64,000 nucleotides of DNA, from contig CM055111.1 of the NCBI GenBank assembly GCA_029204225.1, positions 28,664,340 through 28,728,339 on the forward strand, given 5' to 3'. This DNA is from Diphasiastrum complanatum (lineage: Eukaryota > Streptophyta > Lycopodiopsida > Lycopodiales > Lycopodiaceae). The notes under the pieces were generated by a model. That model did no database searches and had not been told where the DNA came from. It saw only the letters and a list, made by a program, of their open reading frames with translations. Positions 23,951 to 35,070 of the stretch are shown here, piece after piece. Within the stretch, counting starts at the first letter, position 1. Each line of letters opens with the position of its first letter. Made by a program: the position numbers and the translations under genes.

Positions 23951-24241
23951 TTGAAATTACCTAAGTACAATGGATTAGCTGATCTAGTTAGATTCCTCAA
24001 AATCTTTACTGAATCATGTGAAGTCTATGGTGAAGTTAATCCAAAGGATAAACTTAAATTATTTTCTATCTCCTTAACTGGAGTGGCACAAGATTGGTTT
24101 TTCAATCAAGACTTGACGAAACTTTTAGATTGGGAAGTAGTTAAAGCTGCCCTCATTACGAGATTTAAGCTCATGAAATTCTTGGAAGATCCTTTCCAAC
24201 TCTTAAGTAGAATAAAAATGGGAAAGGAGGAGGTGGTGTGA
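23951..24241 (+). pseudogene. Ty3/gypsy gag fragment
   Basis: The frame reads KLPKYNGLADLVRFLKIF and KLKLFSISLTGVAQDWFFNQ, then W..VKAALITRF and FQLLSRIKMGKEE. This is the conserved retrotransposon gag core (capsid-like; pattern PKYdG..dP..FL..F, L..tL.G.A..Wf..L). It forms virus-like particles in intact elements. The frame ends at 24241 and no zinc knuckle, protease or RT follows in the next 800 bases, so it is a truncated relic, probably of the element whose leader lies upstream. Confidence 0.8.
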
Positions 24242-25054
24242 GATTACAAGAAAGTGGTTTGTTGAAACAAGTTCTTCGCGAGTTGAGATCATCTTGATCT
24301 TAGTGTGAACTAGGATCCGTGAGTTGATGCAAGGAATGTAATTCACTCTAACAATGTATCTTTTGAAATAATCTTTGGATGAGATTTTGATTTTGAAATA
24401 GCACTCTTTGAGGAATATTCTCTCTTAGTGCTAACTGGATTATAGGATTCTCAATAAAAAACGTGTTGTTTATAGATTGTGAGATCATAATTTCTTTTTG
24501 TACAAGCTACTAATCCTGTGGATCTACAAAGTATTATGTGGACTGAATTTATATGCATGCATAAACTGCTCGGTTAAACATAGGCATAGTGATGAGAATG
24601 GTATAGAGACAATTTCTCGCTAGCCAATAGTGATTTCTCATTGAGGATTGTTTATTGACCTAGATAGGAATAGAATTAGATTGAATGTGATGTTTTCGGC
24701 CCACACCACAACATTCAAATATTTTCTAAATTTGATACAATTAACCGAGTCAAGAGTGCTACTTCTGAGTTAGTTGTTTGATTGACATTATAACCTTGCT
24801 TATAGATATTGTTGATGATATGTATTGCTTATAAGACACAACAATTATGAGTCCTTTTTAAATTCATATAGAGGGTTTTTTGCATATAATACACGAGAAC
24901 TTTTGGCCTTAATCTTTTTCTTGATTGGAAAAAGATAGAATACTATCTCGAAAACTCAAGATGGAGTTGTTTAAACCCAAAAGTTAGAACTTCTCGTAAA
25001 GAAGTCCCGGAGAATCTTAAGTTACTCTACATTAGAACTTAAGAGTAATTGAAT
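24242..25054. other. No gene recognised
   Basis: This is AT-rich sequence between the gypsy gag and the copia RNase H remnant. It may include decayed gag and the 3' LTR of the minus-strand copia element, but no boundary or motif could be recognised. Confidence 0.45.
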
Positions 25055-25290
25055 CTAGATGCATTCTAGATTGAACCTTAACTTTGGAATGACATGTTTT
25101 GACTTGTGTAAGGAAATTACACCAAGTGATGTTCTATGCTTTGTAAACAAGTCTTTTCCTAATGCTTTGATGAAGATATCAGCAACCACACATTCCTTTG
25201 AAGAAACATGTTGAAGCTCCACCTCCTTTTCCATTACTTGCTCCCTCACAAAATGATATGCCACGTCAATGTGCTTGCTCCTTGCATGAA
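25055..25290 (-). pseudogene. Copia RNase H C-terminus, interrupted by the CACTA element
   Basis: The minus strand reads FHARSKHIDVAYHFVREQV, then VELQHVSSKECVVADIFIKAL and LGV, the standard C-terminal end of copia RNase H (closely similar to the copy at 54371-54856). The upstream part of the domain, which would precede FHARSKH, is missing. At that point (about 25290) the CACTA sequence begins, so the transposon inserted in this gene or a rearrangement joined them. Confidence 0.8.
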
Positions 25291-25309
25291 AACTACACAA
25301 CAACACCCG

Positions 25310-25830
25310 CCGCGATTTGCGACGTGAATCGTGAGCTTAATTTTTTTCAATTCGTCGCGAACATCGAAAAAACACGTCGATATAAGGTCGTCGGAATCCG
25401 ACGACTTCAAAACACGTCGCAATCCGACAGGCACAACGTGCCGGACACCACAGAACAAAATTCCAGTGACAGGAATAGGTGTTGACCTGGACGTCGCAAT
25501 GCGACGTCTGACATGGATGTCGCAATGCGATGTCCTACATGGACGTCGGATTGCGACGTCCAAAGATGTCGCAAACGCTCTGACGTGGCTGTCAGAATGT
25601 GGCGTCCTGGAATTCAGTCGGATTTCGACGTCTATAAACACAAAATGATGCCAAAATTTCACCAACAGATGTCCGACGCTCATCCGACGTATCCTTGGAC
25701 GTCAGAATCCGACATTCCTTAAAGTTGTTGAAGTTCGACGTCTGTTAACAGAATGATCAAAAAATATGTCTGACGTCTACCCGATGTCTATCCGACGCGT
25801 TAGGATGTCGGATTTTGACGTCCCAAATTA
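25310..25830. repeat. CACTA subterminal motif array (GACGTC-type)
   Basis: At least nine GACGTC hexamers lie between 25490 and 25820, alternating in direct and inverted contexts such as GGACGTCGCAATGCGACGTC, with many degenerate copies (GATGTCGC, CCGACGT, GTCGGAATCCGAC). The stretch is GC- and CpG-rich against an AT-rich background. Dense short subterminal repeats are where the TNPA-type protein binds in En/Spm elements, so this is the likely transposase-accessory binding region. Confidence 0.8.
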
Positions 25831-26139
25831 GGTAAAAATAAATAAATAAAATGCGTAAAAAACAACGTGCACATTTTTCTCGGGCTGTTCTTGGAGTTGA
25901 GTTCTTGGAGAAGCGATGTTCATGAATTATTTTTAAAACAATATTTTTGAGTTGCATTCAATATTTGGATCAAACAACAAACTAAGCATGAGGTACTTTT
26001 CATTCTTAAATTACTTTTCAAGATTGGCATAAGAATCATGTAAGCGACAATGTATAAGAATAGGTATATCTAAAAATTAAAACATTAGAATCATACAATA
26101 ATTTTATGCTATTTGTGTTTTGTACTTCTGCATATATGC

Positions 26140-28998
26140 AGCTTATTACAACGAGATGAATTACATTCAGATCAGTCTAGCAATGAAGACAATACTCAAG
26201 TTAACAGGGTAAGTAATAAACATGCATGTGTTCTTGTTCATAAAAATTTTGTTATTATAAGTTAAAATATTGTGCTAAAGTGACATGTACTTGATTTTTG
26301 TTTCTCGTAGAAAAATTATTTTCAAAATAAAATATGGTGCACATGCCTCAAGTGTGATGGAAAAAAGATGCGTGAAAGACGCATTGTTGAAAATCATTTG
26401 TGGAAGTTTGGACAAAAAGAAGGTCAACCATCGAATTTGAAAGACGTTGAGGTTTGTTAATTTTATATGATTGTTTTTAATTATAATCTTCATCAATCTA
26501 TATATGTCACTTATAAAATTTGTTTCATGTGTGTAGCCAATACATCGAATGCCATTCCATGGAGTTGATCCATCTGTGTTTAGTTACAATCAACGTCAAG
26601 TTTTGATAGACATGAGAAAACAAAGAATGAAACAAATTGAAGAGGCAAACACAATTAGAACAGAGAATAATCAACTTGATTCTAATGTTTATGATGATGA
26701 GGTGCAACACGATGAAGCAATGCACAACATGTTTGAATCTTACTTTGAAACAAATGAGAATGATTATATGCATGCATCTTCTAATGAAAACGGAGATCAC
26801 GAACAATTTGAGATGGATGAAGATGAGATTCTATTGCGCAAGGAAGCAGACACTCTTCTATATCCTGAAGCATCCATTTCGAGACTAGCTATGTCAATTC
26901 TTATTCTAAACCTTCAAGCAACATACAGATGGAGTGATCGTAGCGTGACATCTTTATTTGGGTACTTAACGCATAACACAACTAGTATACTTTATAGCAT
27001 ATTTACGTTAAGTTCATTTTTTTTCTTTTCTAACAACTCACATTGCTCTTTTTTTAGGTTGTTGCATCGAATACTTCCGAAAAAAAATGTGATACCTAAA
27101 ACACGAAAAGAAGCACGAAAGATGATGTCATGCTTGGAATGGATTACGACACAATACATGCATGTCCAAAAGACCATGTCCTATATAGAGCTGAGCATTC
27201 AGAAAATCTTCAATGTTCAGTGTGTAACGTTTCACGTTTTCGAGATGACGTACAAGGGAGTAAAGTGCCACGAAAAGTGTTATGACATTTTTCAATTATC
27301 CCACGATTGCAACGTTCATTTTGATGTAAATCTTTGGCACAACTAATGGATTGGCATGTCAAAAATCGATCTACGGATGATGTGATGCGAAGTGATTCAC
27401 CTGCATGGAAACATATTGAAGACCAATGGCCCGAGTTTAAAAATGAACCTCGTAATTTGAGATTTGGCCTTGCTATGGATGGCATAAATCCTTTTAGCGT
27501 TCAAGCGTCAACTTGGTCCACATGGCCAGTTGTGCTCGTTAATTACAACATACCTCCATGGTTGAGTATTAAAACGGGACACTTGTTATTGGCTTTATTG
27601 ATTCCAGAAAAGTACAAGGCCAAGAACATGGATGTGTATCTTGCACCTTTGATCGATGAATTGTGCATTCTTTGGAATGGTATTCACGCTTACGACATCT
27701 CAAGACCTTTACAACAACAAAACTTTGTTGTTCATGGAATTCTAATGTGGACGATGCATGACTACCCCGGTTTAAGCGAATGTTCAGGTATCTATATAAT
27801 GAATCTAATCTGTTTTAAGGTTTGACTTTTGAGTATATTTAACTAAGCTTATGTTTAATTTGGTTTATGAACTATGCAGGTTTAACCACATCGGGTTACA
27901 ATGCATGTTATATTTGTGGACCACTTTTGGAGGCTTGACATAGCACAAATATGTTAAAAAAAGTGGTGTACGAAAATCATCGCAAATACTTGCCGCCTGA
28001 TCATCCTTTTTAAAGGTTGAATAGGTGATTTTTTGAAGGGCGAGGAGATAATCCTCTAACTACACCACCACCCCCACGCATGGGAGTAGCGGAATGGCAT
28101 GGTGAATGGCTTAAACATCACGACGTTAATTCTTCATGGAATGAATCCATTGATGGTATGAAACGGTTGTCTATTTTTCATAAATTACCCTATTGCAGGA
28201 ATTTATTGGTAAACCATCTATTGGATCCTATGCACATATTCAAAAACGTTGGTGAATCCTTATGGAACCACATCATTGGAATAAAAGACGACTCCGCAGC
28301 TCATAAAGATCTACAAGTGACCGATGTGAAAAGACCCTATTGGATTCAATACACCGAAGGTGGAGATGAGATTCTACCTAGTGTGCCATGGATTCTTACA
28401 AAAGAGCAACTCTCATATGTTAAACATGTCATAAAACAAATGAGAACTCCAACAGGCTATGCACATTCTTTATGCAAGTCATTTACCAAAGATGGTAAAT
28501 TAAATGGATTGAAATCACATGATTGGCATAAGATGTTGCAATTCATACTTCCACTTTCTATTTGAGGTCTCTTCAATGATGACGTACAAAATACGCTTTA
28601 CAATTTGTCATCGATGATTAGGCTTGTATATTTTTTTAAGCACTTGTATAAATATGTGATATTTCAATCTTTTTATGTGTTAAACAACCTAATGTACTAT
28701 CAATCTTGCAGGTGGATTTCCTCAAAAGAAATAAAAAATAGTGAATTGGATTCCATGAAAATCCAAATGATTGAAATGGTATGTTTGTTGGAAAGAGATT
28801 TTCGAACTTCCTTTTTGGATATACAAGTTCATCTTCTAGTGCATTTGGTCGAAGAAGTATCAATTGCAGGACCTGTGCACACGAGATGGATGTTCTACCT
28901 TGAGCGCTTCATAAAAGTTTTGAAGGCTTTGTGAGACAAAAGGCAAGGCCAGAAGGTAGCATTGGAGAAAGTTGGCCTGTACAGGAATCTCTAAATCA
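26140..28998 (+). pseudogene. TNP2-like CACTA transposase, decayed, with introns
   Basis: Exon-like pieces give an N-terminal C-x2-C-bearing segment (WCTCLKCDG, 26311-26451), an acidic region (26549-26820), LLRKEADTLLYPEASISRLAM...WSDRSV, then ILPKKNVIPKTRKEARK. The transposase core reads SDSPAWKHIEDQWPEFKNEPRNLRFGLAMDG (in part, 27385-27485), then STWPVVLVNYNIPPWL, LLIPEKYKAKNMDVYL.PLIDEL and GILMWTMHDYPG, which is diagnostic of the TNP2 family. Further parts are CYICGP, then H.LLDPMHIFKNV (28210-28250), and a DUF4218-like end: FLDIQVHLLVHLVEEVSIAGPVHTRWM and KARPEGSIGES (28950). Likely introns are 26452-26536 (GTTTGT..TAG), about 26960-27057, 27787-27879 and about 28570-28710. Stops (for example 27938, 28562) and frameshifts (27200-27330, 28010-28080) show it is dead. 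Confidence 0.85.
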
Positions 28999-29460
28999 AA
29001 TCTACCTTGGAAGTGGACAAAGATTGGTGATAAGTCTCAACCTTCCTAAACAAATAGTTGATTTCACTTTGGGAGATAGGACGATCTGGTGTAGGTGCGT
29101 GTAGCAGAGTATCCCACTCTTGGGCCATCGCATCCAAATCACTCAAGATTCTTTCGTTTTCTAACTGGGCCATATCCAGTTGACCTTGAAAGAGGTTGAC
29201 CTGTTGCTTGGTGTCTTGGACAGCTTTGTCGACTTTTTCTTGAGCTGTGATGAGGGCATTCTGGAGATCAACAACATACTTCTCCATCACGTCTTCTTGT
29301 TGTTTGGCCTTCTTGAGATCTCAGTCTCTGACCTCTCTTCATGTTGCTTTGAGATCTTTAGCTCCCGATTGATTTGTATAAGCTTTTGGCTTAGCAAGGT
29401 ATTCTCGAAGCTAAGATCTGATATCCGCTTTTCTATAAAAAAAAGTTTCTTTCTAACATA
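28991..29460 (-). pseudogene. Post-pol coiled-coil ORF of a gypsy element (copy 1)
   Basis: The minus-strand frame 29290-28991 (99 codons) reads KYVVDLQNALITAQEKVDKAVQDTKQQVNLFQGQLDMAQ, given here only to its first 19 residues KYVVDLQNALITAQEKVDK for comparison; it ends with EINYLFRKVETYHQ. It aligns with the longer frame at 61585-60986 (SLQNALTTAHDQVDKVVQDA, EIAYLFKKVETY). The plus-strand sequence up to 29460 holds its N-terminal coiled-coil part out of frame. It sits 3' of an integrase on the same strand, so it is an extra ORF between pol and the 3' LTR. It is predicted to be a long coiled coil. Function is unknown. The end near 29000 abuts the CACTA transposase. Confidence 0.6.
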
Positions 29461-30761
29461 AACTGGATCATTCGTCCTAGGTGTGTATGAATCCCTAAGA
29501 TGTCACCAGAATCAAGTGATACTTGAGACCATGTTGTCTGCACAACAGTAGGTACAGATGCCGCTAGTTGTCCTAATTTACCCTGAAGATTCGCCTACGG
29601 ATATTTCTTTTCAAATTGGTCTTCACCCCCGAATCCCTCTAGAACTTGCGTGTCAAATGTCTTTGGGGACCTGACTACGATCTAGATTACAATGGTGTTG
29701 ATTGTGATATTGGTAGAGAATCTACCAACAATGAGCCCTAGCACATGCAAGAAATGATTCGAAATTAGTCCTTTTTATAGACTAATTTGGGAGGTCTATT
29801 AGAAAAAGTACTAGTTTGGCTTATCAGTTCTGGACAAAAATTTGCAGGCATGTTCAGTATTGTGGAAATAGCTTCCAAAATTCTCGTCGAAGGTTTCTGA
29901 CCAATTGATTAGCTCGGCGAAGGTTCTGTAGATACAACAAAGGTTCATAATGAATGCATGACGGTCGGTGAAGGTTCCCAAAATTGCATAGCTCTAAACT
30001 CTCGCCTAACAACACAACACGTACTTTTTCTATGAACCAACCTTTTTCTATTAACCAGCTCAATATAGGTATATCTGAACTGGATGTATCAACTGGCAAC
30101 TTGACGAAGGTTCATATGACTATTTGTTTAAGATCTCACTTAAATAGTGATTTTTAAGTCAGTTTTTCTCAAAAATTGATTCTTGATTTTTTATTTATTT
30201 TTTGATATAATGACTTTCTTGACTTTTGCTTATCATTTTCATCATTTTTTTTCAAGTGTCTTTTTCAAAAAAGATAAAAATAACTAATCAAAACAACAAA
30301 ATTGTAAAAAAAATAAAGTTAAAAGAGATCAGATCTTTGATCAAGTTGGGTAATCAGGCTACAAAAACTTGTGTAATCGGCTGCCATCCACCGGAGTGTC
30401 AAAGATATTACCATCCATAAGATAAAATTTCTTTAACTCTGTATGGTCCACCTATAAATTTCAACTTTCCCTTGATCATTTTTGTTTTGTACATTAAGAC
30501 AAGATCTCTTCCTTCAGATTCTTCTTATGTAATCGACGATCATGTCATGCCTTGCGACGAGCTTTTTCGGCTGTTAATGTGTGACGTGCCATCAATCTGG
30601 TTTCACAAAGTTTATGCAAAGCCTCATGACGGAGCTGTAATGATTTAGAATCATCCAAGCATTATGTGTAATGATGGAGCTAAAAATTTTATCGACATAC
30701 CTACATCCTGGCCATACACAAGTTGAAATGGCGTCTAATTTGTACTCACTTTATAAGTTGT
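29461..30761. other. Gypsy sequence between integrase and coiled-coil ORF
   Basis: No intact frame is present. At 29880-30120 several GAAGGTTC motifs lie in the context (G/A)(C/G)GAAGGTTC. At 30355-30420 a stretch (CTTGTGTAATCGGCTGCCAT) closely matches 62935-62955 of the second copy, showing that both loci derive from the same family. Decayed C-terminal integrase sequence (chromodomain-like region not recognisable) probably occupies 30430-30760. Confidence 0.55.
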
Positions 30762-31435
30762 TCAGAATGCCCATAATGTTGCATGTCGTTTATTTTCCCA
30801 ATCAAAACGACTTGCTTCTACTGTCTTTGTTATAATACAACAAAGAATCTTATTGGAAGATTTTGCTTGTCCATTACCCCTCGGATAATAAGGAGTACTA
30901 AACCGATGAATAACAAAAAAGTCTTCCAAAAAACACTTTATTGTTTCATTGACAAAATGCATTCCTTGATCGTTGACAATCTCAATAGGACAACCGAATC
31001 GCACAATGACTTTCTCATATAAAAATTTTGTTGTAGATTTCACATTAGCTACATGAACTGCTCATGCTTCAACCCATTTGGTCATATAATCTATCGCTAC
31101 GATAATGTATCTAGCTTGAGTACCTCTCGCTACAGGATGTATAGGACCAATGTAATCAAGTCCCATTTTTCAAACAGTACTTGTGCTAAAACCATATGTA
31201 AAGGTTCATAGTTTTGTTTCGTAGGACGACGTGCATCCCGATTGGAAAAATTTTTGAACAATAATATCAGATGAAAAATGTCCTTCTCCCATTTCATCAT
31301 GAGAAAACATAATTAGATCAGACACTTCATGTGGCAAAACACATGTTCTTAGAATATCATCAACTCCATGGTGATACAATTGACCAACAATCAATTGAAA
31401 AGGTTGTGCTTTTAAAATCAACCACCTCACAAATC
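30762..31435 (-). pseudogene. Ty3/gypsy integrase fragment (copy 1)
   Basis: The minus strand from 31430 encodes a zinc-binding-type segment (LYHHGVDDILRTCVLPHE, then SHDEMGEGHFSSD), equivalent to the integrase H2C2 domain. After an interval, 31043-30762 encodes the catalytic core: KFLYEKVIVRFGCP, EIVNDQGMHFVNE with the second catalytic Asp, FFVIHRFSTPYYPRGNGQAKSSNK with the Glu position replaced (QAK for QAE/QVE), and DWENKRHATLWAF. Intact integrase inserts the cDNA into the host chromosome. Stops and the altered acidic residue indicate loss of function. RT lies beyond the point of truncation near 31435. Confidence 0.8.
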
Positions 31436-32689
31436 CTTATTTCAAAAAACCAAGAAACCAACACTTGCTAAAAAACCAGCAAGAATCACAAAGACATAAC
31501 CACCCCCTATAGCATTAAAATAAACTGAACATCGTTCTTTGAAAGCACAAGCAATCCTAGTTCTTTTGAAATGCATAATTTTTAGCTTTTAAGAAAGGTA
31601 TGTAACTGCCTAATGACAATTGATATGCACCCATAAATGCTGAAACAAACCATCTTGCATTCAAAAGAAGAGTGCAAAAGTAATTTGACAAAATCTGTCA
31701 TGAATTTTGCAAAAAAAAATTGGTTATTAAATGACTTCAATCCTCACCCCAAATTTACTTTTCAAGAGCCTGGTCTACAATGTTTGTTGCAAAACTAGGT
31801 AGTGCACCTACCTTTACCCTCTCAAAAAATCGTAAAATTGAAAGGAACGAAGTGAATCAAACCAACAAATCTTTGCTCTCGCTTTTGCTCCCCTTTCCAA
31901 AAATCAGGACCCCATCATGCTTGATGCTTCCACAATTCTTGGATTCCACAAGGTGTGCTTCGAATCAGCAATTTGTCCTAGCTTTGGCTCTAATATCACT
32001 ATAAAGAACTCCTTCGAGGATCAAAGACTAGGATGCTGGAATCCATAACAGCAAAGGAAAATAGATGGTGGACAAACCAAACCAACCAAACCTAGATCAA
32101 ACGGATCTAGCCCCCAAGCTATGGATCTAACAATCAACGCTCAATTAGAGAGATGTCACTCCGCCAGCATTCTGCTACCAATACCAAAACCAGGGATACT
32201 TATACCCTCCAAGGCCCATGCACTACTAGTAGTGCACTGTGACACCTCACTGAACACCTCTATTGTAGCCTATCTTGGCCACATCATCCAGTTTTTCCAT
32301 GTCTCACTGATAGACCCATAATAATCCACCATAATGTGTTTAGGCCTCCAAACATTAATTATGACTATATGCAAGTGAGGGCCCCAAACCCCTCATAATC
32401 ATAATTAACTTACAAGTCGAGGCATGCCTACTGACCAATCATGGGCATGACAAGCCTTGTCTCATATTAGTCCATATTGCCCGCCTTGCAAAATCAAGCC
32501 ACCCCCATCTGAACATCAACTGGCTGCCAATAGTGAAAAATAGAATGGCAAACAAATCTGGCCAAACATCAAGACCAGATAGTCCATGCTTGGAGGATCA
32601 AGCATGATCAATACCAAAAGGACATTGAGCACTATCTAGCAGTGCCCACAATGCTTTGACAATGATGTATCTTTATCGACAAGTATAAT
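31436..32689. other. Repeat-derived DNA with a possible degenerate primer binding site
   Basis: No coding frame is supported. On the minus strand GTGATATTAGAGCC (31986-31999) resembles a decayed tRNA-iMet primer binding site (TGGTATCAGAGCC), preceded on its right by LTR-like sequence. If correct, an LTR on the minus strand lies right of 32000, but its far end cannot be set. Confidence 0.35.
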
Positions 32690-33690
32690 GTGGTGACTGC
32701 TAAGATTCAAACCACAAAGGAAATCCTTGTTGATTTAGACAAGTCCCAACAAGAATATGTCAACCCCGTCATTGAACTTGTCGGTGAGCTTGAGAAGGAA
32801 AATGAAGACTTAGCGGCTCAATTGGATAAGGTCCTTGGCACTTCAGGGGCCACCACCTCAACAATGCCTTCCACCTATGAGATGACACAACAACAACCAT
32901 CACCACTATGACTGAGTCCACTGCTTTTGACCAATTACAGTCGATAAACATGATCCAGTAGAAGATGAGCCACTGGCAAGGGAGGAAGCACAACCGACTT
33001 CTCTTGAAGTGATTGTATAAGAGGAAGAAAAGGCAGTAAGACATGAGACAACACTTGTCAGCACCAAACATGCATTCAAGGCCCAAAACTCTAGAGAAAT
33101 CCATCCTTGAGTTTGAGGCTAAGTACTTGGACATACAAATGTGAGGTGGCTTTGTCCTTCTCTACACCTTGGTTGACCTCAAAGGCCAAGAAAAGACAAT
33201 GCTTGCTAAATTGGCACTCCAACCTATGTGGAGGCAAGTTTTATTCAAGAAAGACAATTGTGCCTTAATAGAATACTTCAAGACTTTTCGCTACATGAGG
33301 ATCGATCCCAACTACTTGTCAATCCATAGAAGAGACCAGTGGACTAAAATAGAAGACCAAGTCATCACCCCACATTGGCCAATCATCTCGAGCTCACATG
33401 GCTGGAGATACTAGCCTGATTTCAAATACGCATTGGAACAGTTCCACCAAGAATACAAAGCCATCAACTGCAAGGGTTGGCATTCTTACCAGTCTGATTT
33501 CAAATATGCACTAGAACAGTTCCATCAAGAATACAAAGGCCATCAACTGCAGGGGTTGGCAGGGGTCGTCGTTGCCAGCAAGATGCCATGGGATTGGCAC
33601 CACTTTAGCACCAAGGGAATGTGGGGTTTGGAATGCAAGGCTCAACCTATCATGTCATCACATCTTTGTCAGTAATAAAGGCCCAAGTAT
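32690..33690 (+). pseudogene. Unrecognised ORF remnant with coiled coil and in-frame duplication
   Basis: Frame 32690-32911 encodes a short coiled coil (IELVGELEKENEDLAAQLDKVL). Frames 33169-33414 and 33433-33675 encode a Trp- and Tyr-containing segment (DQWTKIEDQVITPHW) and two tandem copies of DFKYALEQFHQEYK. That motif loosely resembles DFHRALQAYQREY in the gypsy-associated frame at 60752-60258, so this may be a diverged relative of the same post-pol ORF on the plus strand. Stops separate the pieces. No known domain is recognised. Confidence 0.35.
33418..33573 (+). repeat. Tandem duplication, two copies of 78 bp
   Basis: GATTTCAAATA.GCA.T.GAACAGTTCCA.CAAGAATACAAAG (pattern) begins at 33418 and again at 33496. 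The period of 78 bp is a multiple of three. Confidence 0.88.
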
Positions 33691-34808
33691 AGCATCTTGC
33701 GTGTATAAGTCCAACTTGAAGTGCCAACCATTTAAAATCTAGCAAAAGGCCCAAGTATGGAATCTTGTTTGTACAAGCCCAACTTGTGTGGGCTACTAAT
33801 ATATGTATCACTGACAATAGCTCCTTGCATGATGTGCCCAATTCCTTGAATTCTTCTTCACTACATCAAATAAGGTTTGCCCTCTTATGGAGCTTTGTTT
33901 CTTATGCTTGGATTTTGGCATTGTACATTATTATACTTGTTCATAACGAGTAGTATTGAGTAGCTTCTCTTTCAAAAAGTCAAAGACCTCCAAGTACTTA
34001 TTTTGGCAAAATAAAAATTAAAAACAAACTTACCAGTCTCAACACAACAAGTACACAATATCATGAAACTTATGTAGAAAAATGCTCTTTTTCATGTACA
34101 ACAATACAACATCTAGGCACCTAAGAAAGCACGAACGACTTTATATATTGGGAAATAGCATGAGAGCAACATAGTTGTGAAATTCTTATTGAATTACCAA
34201 TGACCCTCATTCTTTATTAGTATTAATGCTTGTGAAAATTCTATCTCCTACAACGTCTATAGTCATGAGCTAAGACTTGCATTAATCTAGAAGAATATAC
34301 AAAGGATTGTAGGTGTTTATGGTTTGTACACCTTAAGTGCATGTTAAGTTTGACATGCATTTTATCGATGGAACATGACTCATGATTATCATGTATAGAG
34401 GTCTAATTTATTTATTTTTCATTTGTTCTATGCAATACTATCTAAAATCAAAATAGAGTTATATGCTAGTAATTATATGCTACCAGAAGACATAGTTGGG
34501 ATCATATAATGTAATCAATAGTATGGTTATCTTTAAGACTTATTTTGATGAGCTTTCCTATGAAAACTTATCTATCAAGAATCCAGATTTCAGTTGTATG
34601 GAGTCCCCCTACGAAAATGGGACAAAATCAGCTTAGCAAAGTTTTTAACTTGCAGCTCTCTTAAAGTTTTAGCAAGAATTTGAGGAAGGACAAAGCATAT
34701 CAGGATTTCATAACTGGGATGCGGTCAAGCTTCCTTCTTTCAGGTCACTATTTTCTTTTCTATTTTGCATTTTTAGCAGACATTCTTTATTCTACTTTAA
34801 GTTATCCC
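33691..34808. other. No gene recognised
   Basis: This is AT-rich intergenic sequence. A short segment with GGCCCAAGTAT and ATCTTG.(G/T)TGTA.AAG.CCAACTTG occurs twice, at about 33679-33720 and 33748-33786. Confidence 0.5.
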
Positions 34809-35070
34809 ATGAATATTATCTCCTAGAACGTCAGAGGGCTCAACTCTCCTATCTGCTAGTCTTTGCTTTTAAATTACCTACAGTCTATTTGTCACTCCAA
34901 CCTAGTGATTTCCGTCCAAGAAACCAAACTCAGCGGTTTCCTTCTCAATGTTCTTATCAAGTCTTTTGCTTGGAACTTCAATTCTTCTTGCACCCCTGCT
35001 AACGGTACACATGGCGGTATAATTACTCTAGTTTCTAGAGACTACCAAGTTATCAACCATTCCATTTAAC
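34809..35070 (+). pseudogene. LINE ORF2 endonuclease, N-terminal fragment
   Basis: From ATG at 34812 the frame reads M-N-I-I-S-stop-NVRGLNSPI, then LQSICHSNLVISVQETKLSGF, FAWNFNSS and GTHGGIITLVSR. This matches the N-terminus of the apurinic-type endonuclease of plant L1-like LINEs (pattern MNI.SWNVRGLN....k......p.i..lQETKL...GGI..LW/VS). The conserved Trp codon is a TAG stop. The Asn and Glu of the active site (NVRG, QET) remain. The rest of ORF2, including RT, is absent, so this is an internal relic rather than a normal 5'-truncated copy. Confidence 0.75.

Larger units (their letters stand above)
25290..28998 (+). mobile_element. CACTA (En/Spm-type) DNA transposon, 3' truncated
   Basis: The element begins at about 25290 with a degenerate terminal sequence (CTACACAACAACACCC; canonical CACTA ends start CACTACA). 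A subterminal motif array (25310-25830) and a TNP2-type transposase gene (26140-28998) follow. The right end with the second terminal inverted repeat and any TNPA-like gene is missing: at about 29000 the sequence switches to a gypsy element on the opposite strand. Frameshifts and stops make it non-autonomous. Confidence 0.82.

Noticed and set aside
25198-25722. Several overlapping frames on both strands in the GACGTC-rich region
   Set aside because: They arise from the short CG-rich motif array of the CACTA element and lack any domain.
25310-25830. Possible CRISPR-like array
   Set aside because: Motif spacing is irregular, orientation alternates and no constant-length spacers exist; it fits a transposon subterminal array in a plant genome.
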